From positions 496,001 to 560,000 of the forward strand of contig NZ_JAAORO010000003.1 in NCBI RefSeq assembly GCF_017695955.1: 64,000 bases of DNA. Direction: 5' to 3'. The notes under the pieces were generated by a model that had not been told where the DNA came from, searched no databases, and saw only the letters and a list, made by a program, of their open reading frames with translations. The translations under genes and the position numbers were made by a program. Source of the DNA: Prochlorococcus marinus XMU1419. GTDB taxonomy: Bacteria; Cyanobacteriota; Cyanobacteriia; PCC-6307; Cyanobiaceae. How positions within the stretch are numbered: the stretch's first letter is position 1; every line of letters begins with the position of its first letter. Shown piece after piece: positions 1-9,186 of the stretch.

Positions 1-1
1 G

Positions 2-163
2 AAAGATCCCTGGGAATCTTTGAGCGAAGCAAAAGCTTGGAAGAAAAACTATGAAAATATCACAAGGTTAGATGTAATTAAGGGTGCTGGTCATTGTCCC
101 CACGATGAAGAACCTGAACAAACGAATAAATTAATCTGTGAATTTATTCAAGAAACGAAATAG
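2..163 (+). CDS. Alpha/beta hydrolase, C-terminal fragment (cut by window edge)
   Basis: Only the last 53 codons are in the window; the gene begins upstream of base 1. The end of the protein reads GAGHCPHDEEPEQTN followed by a short helix. This is the usual arrangement around the catalytic histidine near the C-terminus of alpha/beta-fold hydrolases, where a G-x-G/S-H-x-x-x-x-E-x-P pattern is typical. Substrate cannot be told from this piece. Its stop codon lies inside the 3' end of the convergent sigma factor gene, overlapping it by 16 bases. Family assignment is an inference from the terminal motif only. Confidence 0.7.
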   Translation, partial: KDPWESLSEAKAWKKNYENITRLDVIKGAGHCPHDEEPEQTNKLICEFIQETK

Positions 164-1149
164 GCCTCTACATTATCACTAAGCCTTCTCAAACCTCTTA
201 ATCCATCTCTTTCAAGGTTTCTTACACGATCCCTACTTATTCCAAGTACCCTTCCTATACCTGTAAGAGACATTGGCTCATCACCATCCATACCGTATCT
301 CATTCTTAAAACCCTGCATTGCAAATCTGGAAGTTGATGCAAAAGAGAATGAAGATCACCTCTCATGCAATCCATCTCTATTTGTTCATCTGGTAAATCC
401 TCTCCTCCTGCCAATAAATCTAATAAAACAGTGTCTTCACCATCACCAACTTTTGTCTCAAGACTTACTGGCTGTCCAGCTTTGCACATTAAATCTTTAA
501 CATCATCTTCTGGAAGTTCTACATATTTAGCAAGTTCACTTACGGTTGGAGTTCTAGACATTTCTTGACTCAACTCTCTTTGACCTTTTTTCAACTTGTT
601 CAACATTTCAGTGATGTGAATTGGAAGCCTTATAGCCCTACTTTTTTCAGCAATTGCTCTAGTGATTCCCTGTCTAATCCACCAATAGGCGTATGTAGAA
701 AATTTATAGCCTCTAGCTGGATCAAATTTTTCAACCCCTCTAACCAACCCTATTGTTCCCTCCTGAATTAAGTCTAATAATTCCATATTTCTTTTAGTAT
801 ATTTTTTTGCAACACTTACTACTAATCTCAAATTAGCTGCAACCATTCTTTCTTTAGCACGCTGTCCAGCTCTCAGCCTTTTCTTTATTTGGGAGGAAGA
901 AAGATTTAGTTTTTTTGCTAATTCATCAATGTTTGGCTTATCACCAGTTAATTCAATTATTTCAAGTTCTGCCCTTTCTACTTGAACGTATTCTTGAACT
1001 TGTCTACCAAGAGTAATTTCTTGTTCATGAGATAGTAATGGAACTCTTCCAATATCTCTTAAATATGAACGAACTAGATCTACATCATTGCTAGCTTTTA
1101 AATTTGAAATTGATGCTAATTTATTCTCGCTTATTGTTTCAGTAGACAT
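148..1149 (-). CDS. Group 2 RNA polymerase sigma-70 factor
   Basis: Sigma subunit that directs core RNA polymerase to promoters. Using the start at 1149 (333 residues), region 1.2 lies around residues 22-54, region 2 around 98-168 (with NLRLVVSVAKKY, DLIQEGTIGLVRGVEKFD and FSTYAYWWIRQGI), region 3 around 177-250, and region 4 around 270-325, ending in the helix-turn-helix LTGIGRVLGISRDRVR. There is no region 1.1, so this is a non-essential-type group 2 factor rather than the primary RpoD. An alternative start at 1182 adds 11 residues (MVLFTKHHPYF) that do not look like family sequence. A TACAAT element at 1193-1188 would put transcription start near 1182 and favours the shorter form. It follows mgtE by about 100 bases on the same strand. 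The exact paralogue (SigB, C, D type) cannot be decided here. Confidence 0.93.
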   Translation of the reverse strand: MSTETISENKLASISNLKASNDVDLVRSYLRDIGRVPLLSHEQEITLGRQVQEYVQVERAELEIIELTGDKPNIDELAKKLNLSSSQIKKRLRAGQRAKERMVAANLRLVVSVAKKYTKRNMELLDLIQEGTIGLVRGVEKFDPARGYKFSTYAYWWIRQGITRAIAEKSRAIRLPIHITEMLNKLKKGQRELSQEMSRTPTVSELAKYVELPEDDVKDLMCKAGQPVSLETKVGDGEDTVLLDLLAGGEDLPDEQIEMDCMRGDLHSLLHQLPDLQCRVLRMRYGMDGDEPMSLTGIGRVLGISRDRVRNLERDGLRGLRRLSDNVEAYFVS

Positions 1150-1187
1150 GAAATAAGGATGATGTTTTGTAAACAATACCATTAAGA

Positions 1188-1193
1188 ATTGTA
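1188..1193 (-). promoter_or_regulatory. Candidate -10 element for the sigma factor gene
   Basis: The minus strand reads TACAAT here, about 40 bases before the preferred start codon at 1149. No convincing -35 hexamer is seen 16-18 bases upstream. In such AT-rich DNA this is weak evidence by itself. Confidence 0.25.
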
Positions 1194-1202
1194 AAGTTAA
1201 AC

Positions 1203-1229
1203 AAAAAAATCCACATTTTCACAAAAATG
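1203..1229 (-). terminator. Weak hairpin plus T-run between mgtE and the sigma gene
   Basis: On the minus strand a 6-bp stem (CATTTT / AAAATG, bases 1229-1224 and 1219-1214, loop TGTG) is followed after TGGA by seven T residues (1209-1203). It could end mgtE transcripts or attenuate read-through into the sigma gene. The stem is almost purely A/T, so stability is low. Confidence 0.3.
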
Positions 1230-1250
1230 AGAATAAATACCTAGTTAAAT

Positions 1251-2657
1251 CTATATAAATTTCGAAGCTAATAGCCATTTTGCAGTACTTAAATAAATAA
1301 ATACACCTGCTATGTCAGTTACTGTTGTTATAAAGGGAGATGACATTAAAGCTGGGTCCAATCTCATTTTGTCAAATAACAAAGGAAGAATAGCTCCAGT
1401 GGTAGCTGCCAATGTAGTTATAGAAATAAGACTTATGCCCACGGCAGCTGCTATTAAAGGCCCCTCTCCTTGCCACCAAGCAAAAGGAAGCACAACTAGC
1501 ATCATCAAGATTCCTAAAAGAGCGCCTGTTATTGACTCTCTAACTACTGCCTTAATGGCACCAAGAGACTTTAATTTTTGAGTACTTAAACCTCTAATTA
1601 CAACAGTCGAGCTTTGAGCACCAACATTTCCCCCAGTACCTATTAGCAATGGAATAAATGCAGCTAGTAAAACTATTTCTTTTAATATTTGATCATTCAT
1701 TGCAATAACTTTTGTAGTTAAACCATTTGCAAGAACTAAAATTAATAACCAAAGAATTCGTCGTCGAGTTATCGTGAATAAACTACTTTGAAAATAATCA
1801 TCCTCATCACTAGGCTGTATAGCACCCGCTGCATAAATATCTCGAGTTGCTTCCTGTTCCATGACATCAATTAAATCATCAACAGTTACTATTCCGACAA
1901 GTCTTTTTTCTTTATCAACAACTGGAAGGGCTAAAAAATCATATCTTTGTATTGCTCGTGCGACTTCTTCTTGATTAGTATTGGTTGAAATATTAACTAC
2001 ATCTTTTGTCATTACATCTCCTATAGGTTTGGCAGGATCAGCTGTCACAAGGTCTCTAAGAGAAAGAATTCCTGTTAAATGTCTTTCTTTATCCGTTACA
2101 TATAAGCTATAAATAGTTTCTGTAAATGGAGCTCTTTTTCTCACCAAAGATAGAGCTTCAGCCGCTGTTTGCATCTCTTTAAGATCTATAAATTCAGTAG
2201 TCATTAATCTTCCAGCAGTTTCTGGCTCATATCCAAGTAATTCAGCTGTTACTTTTCTTTCACCAGGACTAAGTGCAGATAAAAATTTTCGTACAACTTT
2301 TGCAGGTAACTCATCAAAAAGTTGCACCCTATCGTCAGGTGACATTTTTTCTACAATTTCTAGAACTTCTCCCGAACGAAGTCTGTCTAATAAAGTTTGC
2401 TGAACTATTGGATCTAAATATTCATAAACTTCAATTGCCTCATTTTTCTTTAACAATCGGAATGCCAATGCTTGCAGTATTAATGGAAGACTTCCAATAG
2501 CATCAGCAATATCGACAGGCTGGGAAGGCTCAAGAAGTAACTTTGCTTCATCATAATTTCCTGCTACTAGTAATTCTTCAAGTTGAATAGTAATTTTTTC
2601 TCTATTACTTATTTCTGAAGAAAAGGATCTAATCGATTCAAGTCTACTCTCATTCAT
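1251..2657 (-). CDS. mgtE: MgtE-type magnesium transporter
   Basis: Magnesium-gated inner-membrane Mg2+ channel of 468 residues, the normal family length. The N-terminal helical superhelical domain covers about residues 25-150, a tandem CBS pair about 150-270, and five membrane helices about 300-465. The signature GTGGNVGAQSS at about 340-350 and the pore aspartate in TVTDIAG near 448 are both present. In the family, Mg2+ bound between the N and CBS domains closes the pore when the cytosol is replete. It lies 43 bases downstream of the crcB pair in a leftward block, suggesting an ion-homeostasis group. No M-box riboswitch is possible in the short upstream gap. Confidence 0.95.
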   Translation of the reverse strand: MNESRLESIRSFSSEISNREKITIQLEELLVAGNYDEAKLLLEPSQPVDIADAIGSLPLILQALAFRLLKKNEAIEVYEYLDPIVQQTLLDRLRSGEVLEIVEKMSPDDRVQLFDELPAKVVRKFLSALSPGERKVTAELLGYEPETAGRLMTTEFIDLKEMQTAAEALSLVRKRAPFTETIYSLYVTDKERHLTGILSLRDLVTADPAKPIGDVMTKDVVNISTNTNQEEVARAIQRYDFLALPVVDKEKRLVGIVTVDDLIDVMEQEATRDIYAAGAIQPSDEDDYFQSSLFTITRRRILWLLILVLANGLTTKVIAMNDQILKEIVLLAAFIPLLIGTGGNVGAQSSTVVIRGLSTQKLKSLGAIKAVVRESITGALLGILMMLVVLPFAWWQGEGPLIAAAVGISLISITTLAATTGAILPLLFDKMRLDPALMSSPFITTVTDIAGVFIYLSTAKWLLASKFI

Positions 2658-2700
2658 TGATATAATTCCTAGTCAAGGTCTTAACAACATTATAAGAAAT

Positions 2701-3030
2701 CTAAGTAATTTTTCTACTGATCCAAAACCCACAAATCATTATAAATAAATTAGTGATGATTATTAAATTAAAAAATATTATGAATTTTATCCATTCTCCT
2801 TGATGAAGAATTTCATATAAAAGAAATACGAATCCAGTGAAAGAAGTAAAACAAGAAAAAAAACCAGTTAATAAAATTTTTTTACTTAAGTCATTTAATC
2901 TTTTTCTAATTATAAAACCAAAGAAAAATGATCCAACTAGTGAAATAATTAAGTTATCGTCTATTAGCAATCTTAATAAAGTCGCTAAATAGCATGCTAA
3001 GAGGATATAAATATAATATTTTATTTTCAC
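2701..3030 (-). CDS. crcB: CrcB-type fluoride channel subunit, divergent copy
   Basis: A 109-residue four-helix membrane protein of the CrcB/Fluc family, which exports fluoride as dual-topology dimers. The GSFFFGF segment near residue 33 and GFFSCFTSFTGF near 56 correspond to the family's first and central conserved blocks. This copy has lost several hallmarks: the pore asparagine expected two residues before the hydrophobic-Gly-Ser block is Ser, the N-terminal Gly before the conserved Arg is Ala, and the central GxxTTFST-like segment is altered. Its start overlaps the stop of the neighbouring canonical crcB by four bases (ATGA), so translation is probably coupled. It most likely works as one half of a heterodimer with the neighbour. 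That is inference. Confidence 0.85.
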   Translation of the reverse strand: MKIKYYIYILLACYLATLLRLLIDDNLIISLVGSFFFGFIIRKRLNDLSKKILLTGFFSCFTSFTGFVFLLYEILHQGEWIKFIIFFNLIIITNLFIMICGFWISRKIT

Positions 3031-3398
3031 ATTAATAAAAATTTAACTAGAAAATAACCTAAATAAAATAAAATAAAAGCAATAAACATTACCTCTAAAT
3101 AATGAAAAAATAAACTTAAGAATTTTCTCTTTTGAAATAAAATAAATAGTTGATATATAAAAGAAGAAAATGTACTAAAAGATCCTAAAAAACCAGCATA
3201 AAATAACATTAATAAGTTGTTATTACTAAAATTTAATGCCACAAAAATTCCTAAAAAGAAGGATCCTATAAAATTTACTACTGAAATATTTTGAATGTCA
3301 AAACCTAAATTTATTTTTAAATTATTTTGTATGATTATTCTAAGTATTAATCCTAAAGTACTACCAAGAAAAACTATTCTTATTGAATGAAAATCCAA
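3027..3398 (-). CDS. crcB: CrcB-type fluoride channel subunit, canonical copy
   Basis: A 123-residue, four-helix membrane protein. It carries the family motifs GSTLGLILR near the N-terminus, VVNFIGSFFLG near residue 40 (including the pore asparagine), and GFLGSFSTFSSF near 70, which matches the central helix break with its phenylalanine box. The family forms fluoride-specific channels in the cytoplasmic membrane. It starts three bases after the SH3-like gene and overlaps the second crcB by four bases. No fluoride riboswitch fits in the three-base gap upstream, so expression must come from read-through of the gyrB block or from a promoter inside an upstream gene. Confidence 0.9.
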   Translation of the reverse strand: MDFHSIRIVFLGSTLGLILRIIIQNNLKINLGFDIQNISVVNFIGSFFLGIFVALNFSNNNLLMLFYAGFLGSFSTFSSFIYQLFILFQKRKFLSLFFHYLEVMFIAFILFYLGYFLVKFLLM

Positions 3399-3401
3399 AA
3401 T

Positions 3402-3727
3402 TTACATTTTTATCCAGCCTTTTGTAATTTTATAAGGATCGTCCAAAAATTTATTAGAAGCTAATTCAACCCTTACCCAAACTTCGCTTTCGCTAACTTT
3501 CCAATTACGTAAAACTGATAATGTAGTACCTATATCAAGAACTAATAATTCTTTTGCATAAATTTTAGGAAAAGAATAAAGAGAAGTATTTGATGTCAAT
3601 ATAATTTCGTTTGTATTACTATAAAACTGATGTTGACTTAAATTTTTTTGAATTCCCCCAGCAGGTAAGGTAATCGGACCTATTAACGCAAATATAATTA
3701 AACAAATATTCTTTAGCAGATTATTCA

Positions 3728-3728
<1 letters not shown>
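3402..3728 (-). CDS. Small secreted SH3-like domain protein
   Basis: A 108-residue protein with an N-terminal hydrophobic signal-like segment (NICLIIFALIGPITLPAGG). The rest looks like a single bacterial SH3-type barrel: short beta strands, a TSLYSFP entry strand, VWVRVEL, and a terminal GWI. This fold is common in periplasmic wall-associated proteins. I do not recognise a named family. Its ATG overlaps the gyrB stop by one base (TAATG), so it is very likely co-translated with gyrB. Role unknown; export is inferred from the N-terminus only. Confidence 0.7.
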
Positions 3729-5712
<1,984 letters not shown>

Positions 5713-5716
5713 TTAA

Positions 5717-5740
5717 TCTTTTAAAATGTTATTTTTAAAA
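5717..5740 (-). promoter_or_regulatory. Hairpin in the gyrB leader
   Basis: A perfect 9-bp inverted repeat (CTTTTAAAA / TTTTAAAAG, loop of six) lies 22 bases before the gyrB start. On the gyrB strand it is followed after seven bases by nine T residues (5709-5701), a layout resembling a weak intrinsic terminator or attenuator. The stem has only one G:C pair, so stability in RNA is doubtful. Confidence 0.3.
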
Positions 5741-5809
5741 GGTCTTTAATTAAACTTATCACTGTAATTAAAGAAAGGCTCGAAGTATATGAAAAATTTA
5801 ATTACTTTA

Positions 5810-5817
5810 ATTATATA
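5810..5817. promoter_or_regulatory. Overlapping divergent -10-like elements of gyrB and miaA
   Basis: The minus strand reads TATAAT at 5815-5810 (115 bases before gyrB) and the plus strand reads TATATA at 5812-5817 (29 bases before miaA). Either could be a -10 element. No clear -35 elements are seen, so this rests on hexamer match and position only. Confidence 0.25.
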
Positions 5818-5845
5818 GCCAATAAAATATTCTTCAGAAATTAAC

Positions 5846-6745
5846 ATGATTTCTAATTCACCTCATGTAATAGTTTTAATAGGGCCCACAGCGAGTGGTA
5901 AAACAGAATTAGCTATAGAAGTTGCAGAATATTTTAAAACTTATATACATAATATCGATTCAAGACAAATATATAAATATATGGATATTGGCACAGCGAA
6001 ACCATCTAAGAGTCAACAAAAAAAAATAAAGCATTTTTTATTAGATATTAAAGAGCCCTCTAGTCCAATTAATGTAAAACAATTTCAAGAAATTGCTCAA
6101 AAATCTATAGAAAGAGAAATTAAACTAAAAAATCTACCTTTCCTTGTGGGAGGAAGTGGTTTGTATATGAACGCAATAACAAAAGGGTTTTTTGTGCCAG
6201 ATATTCCCCCACAGAATTATTTGAGGAGACAATTAGAAGATCTTGGTCAGAAAGAATGTTGGGAAATTTTAAAGAATTGTGATCCAAAATCAACAAAAAA
6301 AATTAATTCTGGTGATCAGATTAGAACAATAAGAGCTTTGGAAGTCCTTTATGTAACGGGTAAACCTTTATCAACTCAAATAGTGCAGAAACCACCTGAC
6401 TGGAGAATACTAGAGCTTGGAATAGATAGAAATAATTTAAAAGAGAGAATTTTACAAAGAACAAAAAATATGTTTAATACTGGAATTATTGAAGAAACAA
6501 AACATCTTATTTTTCAATATGGATCTGACTTGCCAATACTAAAAACCATTGGTTATCGGGAAGCTAAGGAAGTCCTAAATAACAATTTAACGATAAATCA
6601 GGCAATTGAATTAACTTCTATAAAAACTATCCAATTTGCCAAAAGACAAAAAACATGGTTTCGAAATAAAAATAATCCTATTTGGCTTAATAACAAAAAC
6701 CTGCTAAAAGATGCAATAATTAAAATAGAGTCTTTTTTAGGCTAA
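5846..6745 (+). CDS. miaA: tRNA dimethylallyltransferase
   Basis: Transfers a dimethylallyl group from DMAPP to A37 of tRNAs that read codons beginning with U (299 residues). The P-loop GPTASGKT is at residues 13-20, followed by the substrate block [18 protein letters not shown] near 38-55, then [16 protein letters not shown] and the C-terminal TIGYREAKE and [10 protein letters not shown] segments. All family hallmarks are present at the usual length. It is divergent from gyrB and lies 54 bases upstream of infC in the same direction, so the two may be co-transcribed. Confidence 0.97.
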   Translation: MISNSPHVIVLIGPTASGKTELAIEVAEYFKTYIHNIDSRQIYKYMDIGTAKPSKSQQKKIKHFLLDIKEPSSPINVKQFQEIAQKSIEREIKLKNLPFLVGGSGLYMNAITKGFFVPDIPPQNYLRRQLEDLGQKECWEILKNCDPKSTKKINSGDQIRTIRALEVLYVTGKPLSTQIVQKPPDWRILELGIDRNNLKERILQRTKNMFNTGIIEETKHLIFQYGSDLPILKTIGYREAKEVLNNNLTINQAIELTSIKTIQFAKRQKTWFRNKNNPIWLNNKNLLKDAIIKIESFLG

Positions 6746-6799
6746 ATTTATAAATATTAGAATTTGCTCATCATCCAATCATTTTATTAATTCAACTGA

Positions 6800-7372
6800 A
6801 TGCCACCACGCCCACGCTTTGACCGCCGCGCTCCTGTAAGAGAGCTCCCAAATATCAATGAAAGAATAAAATACCCTCAATTGAGAGTTGTTGATTCAGA
6901 TGGAAAACAATTAGGTGTCATAGATAGATTGAAAGCATTAGACATCGCCTCTCAAAGAGAACTTGATCTAGTTTTGGTAAGCGAAAAAGCTAACCCTCCT
7001 GTTTGTAGAATCATGGACTATGGAAAATATAAATTTGAACAAGAAAAAAAAGCAAAAGAGGCAAGAAAAAAATCTCATCAAACAGAAGTTAAAGAAGTAA
7101 AAATGAGGTACAAAATTGACAAGCATGATTATGACGTCCGTATAGGTCAAGCTACTAGATTTTTAAAATCTGGAGATAAAGTAAAATGCACGGTAATTTT
7201 TAGGGGTAGGGAAATTCAACACTCAAATTTAGCGGAAACACTTCTTTTAAAAATGGCTAATGATTTAGAAGAACAATCCGAAGTGCAACAAAAGCCAAAA
7301 AGAGAAGGTAGAAATATGATTATGTTTTTAAGCCCTAGAAAAACTCCCCTTATTAAGAAAGATTCCGAGTGA
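6800..7372 (+). CDS. infC: Translation initiation factor IF-3
   Basis: A 190-residue initiation factor that binds the 30S subunit and polices start-codon selection. The N-domain includes [22 protein letters not shown]. The lysine-rich linker around residues 75-90 ([16 protein letters not shown]) and the C-domain ([18 protein letters not shown]) are typical, with LSPRK at the end. The start codon is a plain ATG preceded by a basic extension ([11 protein letters not shown]). The AUU/AUC start that mediates autoregulation in enterobacteria is therefore absent. It is not linked to rpmI-rplT, which lie about 30 kb away. Confidence 0.97.
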   Translation: MPPRPRFDRRAPVRELPNINERIKYPQLRVVDSDGKQLGVIDRLKALDIASQRELDLVLVSEKANPPVCRIMDYGKYKFEQEKKAKEARKKSHQTEVKEVKMRYKIDKHDYDVRIGQATRFLKSGDKVKCTVIFRGREIQHSNLAETLLLKMANDLEEQSEVQQKPKREGRNMIMFLSPRKTPLIKKDSE

Positions 7373-7450
7373 AAAATTATTATCGAAAATCTATGACGAA
7401 TGTTAAAGTGTCACCATATATAAAAATTAATTAGTAAGGATTTTTCTAAA

Positions 7451-8437
7451 GTGAGATTCCATATTCAGCAAGAAAGTGATATACCAGCATCGACACAACT
7501 CTATAATCAAATTTGCTTTGCAATAGCTGCTAGACATTATCCTCCCGGTCATAGACTTCCAAGCACCAGGCAGCTTGCAATGCAAACTGGACTTCATCGT
7601 AATACTATAAGCAAAGTTTATAGACAGCTTGAAATAGATGGTGTAGTAGAAGCTATAGCTGGATCAGGCATCTATGTAAGAGATAATTTAACTAAAAAAG
7701 ACTTCAAAAAATCAATTTACTCAAAAGAAAAAATAAGTAAACCACCAGATCAAGAAGCAAAGAAAGCTATTGATAGCTTTATAAATATTGGCTGCACCTT
7801 ACAAGAAACTAGAGAAATATTAACCAATGAAATTGATTGGCGTATTAAATGTGGAGGAAGAATTTTAGTAAGTACTCCAAGAGAGGATATTGGTGCTTCT
7901 ATGCTCATTGCAGAAGACCTCTCTCCAAAAATTAATGTGCCAGTAGAAGTTGTTCCCATGGAAGAACTAGAAAAAGTTTTAAGTAATTCAAATAATGGAA
8001 CTATCGTAACAAGCAGATATTTTTTACAACCTCTAGAAAAAGTTGCTAAACAGCATGGAGTACGAGCTATTGCAGTGGACTTGAGCGACTTTCAAAAGGA
8101 ATTAAAAATCCTACAAGAATTTCATACTGGAAGTTGTGTAGGTATTGTTAGCATAAGTCCAGGATTATTGAGAGCTGCAGAAGTTATCATCCACAGCATG
8201 AGAGGTAGCGAATTAATTCTTATGACAGCAGTTTCAGATAATAACAGTAGATTACTATCACTTTTAAAGACTTCAAACCTAATAGTTTGTGATGGGCCGA
8301 GTTTATCAGTCGTAGAAAATACTTTATTAAAAAATAGGTCTCAGCTTATTAGATTACCTCAAATAATATGTGCTAAAAATTATTTAAGTATCGAAACAAT
8401 AAATCACTTAAAAAAAGAGATTGGAGTCATCAATTAA
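7451..8437 (+). CDS. GntR-family transcription regulator with an unassigned C-terminal domain
   Basis: A 328-residue protein starting at GTG. Residues 1-78 form a GntR-type winged helix (STQLYNQICFAIAA, PPGHRLPSTRQLA, GLHRNTISKVYRQLE, GSGIYV). The remaining roughly 230 residues do not resemble the aminotransferase domain of MocR regulators, the FadR all-helical domain or a clear UTRA domain. They contain alternating strands and helices, for example RILVSTPRED, GTIVTSRYFL and GSCVGIVSISPG. The gene ends six bases before cysE, so co-expression with cysteine synthesis is likely. A link to sulfur status is inferred from position only. Confidence 0.85.
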   Translation: MRFHIQQESDIPASTQLYNQICFAIAARHYPPGHRLPSTRQLAMQTGLHRNTISKVYRQLEIDGVVEAIAGSGIYVRDNLTKKDFKKSIYSKEKISKPPDQEAKKAIDSFINIGCTLQETREILTNEIDWRIKCGGRILVSTPREDIGASMLIAEDLSPKINVPVEVVPMEELEKVLSNSNNGTIVTSRYFLQPLEKVAKQHGVRAIAVDLSDFQKELKILQEFHTGSCVGIVSISPGLLRAAEVIIHSMRGSELILMTAVSDNNSRLLSLLKTSNLIVCDGPSLSVVENTLLKNRSQLIRLPQIICAKNYLSIETINHLKKEIGVIN

Positions 8438-8443
8438 ATTATT

Positions 8444-9178
8444 ATGTTAACGACATTTAAATCAGATATAGAAATAATCAAAGAGAGAGATCCCGCTGCC
8501 AGAGGGATAATTGAGATCTTTCTTTGTTACCCAGGATTTCAATCAATAGTTATTCATAGATTTACCCATAAATTATGGAACTTAAAAATTCCTCTAATTC
8601 CACGCTTGTTAAGTCATCTGAATAGGTTAGCAACTGGAATTGAAATCCATCCAGGGGCCAAAATTGGTAAGCGAGTTTTCATAGATCATGGAATGGGAGT
8701 CGTAATTGGTGAAACAGCTGAGATAGGAAATAACTGTCTGCTTTATCAAGGTGTGACATTAGGGGGTACTGGGAAAAGTCATGGGAAAAGACACCCAACC
8801 CTAATGGAAAATGTTGTGGTGGGAGCAGGTGCAAAAGTTCTTGGATCCATCACAGTAGGATCTAATACACGTATAGGTGCTGGTTCAGTTGTTGTTCGGA
8901 ATGTAGAGGGTAACAGTACTGTAGTTGGAGTTCCTGGAAGAGTAGTACATCAAAGTGGAGTCAAAGTAAATCCATTGGCTCATTCAGCTTTACCAGATGC
9001 AGAAGCTAATGTGATAAAAAATTTGATGGATAGGATAGATTTTCTTGAAAATGAAATTCTTAAATTGCAAAAAACTATACAATGTATTGCTAACTCAGAA
9101 TCTATTGATATATCTAAACTCGGAGATTCTCAAAATATTAAAGACAAAGAAATTATTGAATTTCTTGGAGATGAATAA
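8444..9178 (+). CDS. cysE: Serine O-acetyltransferase
   Basis: Acetylates L-serine with acetyl-CoA, the first step of cysteine synthesis, in the cytoplasm. An N-terminal helical part (DPAARGIIEIFLCYPGFQ) precedes the left-handed beta-helix of hexapeptide repeats (residues about 65-170: GIEIHPGAKIGKRVFIDHG, GVVIGETAEIG, GVTLGGTGK, RHPTLMENVVVGAGAKVLG). The catalytic His region IDHGMG and the GKRHP motif are present. The 244-residue length includes an extra C-terminal helical tail of about 60 residues with unknown function. It lies six bases after the GntR-type regulator and is convergent with secA. Confidence 0.96.
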   Translation: MLTTFKSDIEIIKERDPAARGIIEIFLCYPGFQSIVIHRFTHKLWNLKIPLIPRLLSHLNRLATGIEIHPGAKIGKRVFIDHGMGVVIGETAEIGNNCLLYQGVTLGGTGKSHGKRHPTLMENVVVGAGAKVLGSITVGSNTRIGAGSVVVRNVEGNSTVVGVPGRVVHQSGVKVNPLAHSALPDAEANVIKNLMDRIDFLENEILKLQKTIQCIANSESIDISKLGDSQNIKDKEIIEFLGDE

Positions 9179-9186
9179 AACTTGAT

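Noticed and set aside
148-163. Sigma factor 3' end overlapping the hydrolase as a disrupted gene
   Set aside because: Both frames end with family-appropriate residues, so the 16-base overlap is normal convergent compaction as also seen at tilS/rnj and at 52,610-52,630.
3399-3401. Fluoride riboswitch upstream of the crcB genes
   Set aside because: Only three bases separate the crcB pair from the preceding gene, too short for the motif, and nothing like it is seen inside the upstream gene.
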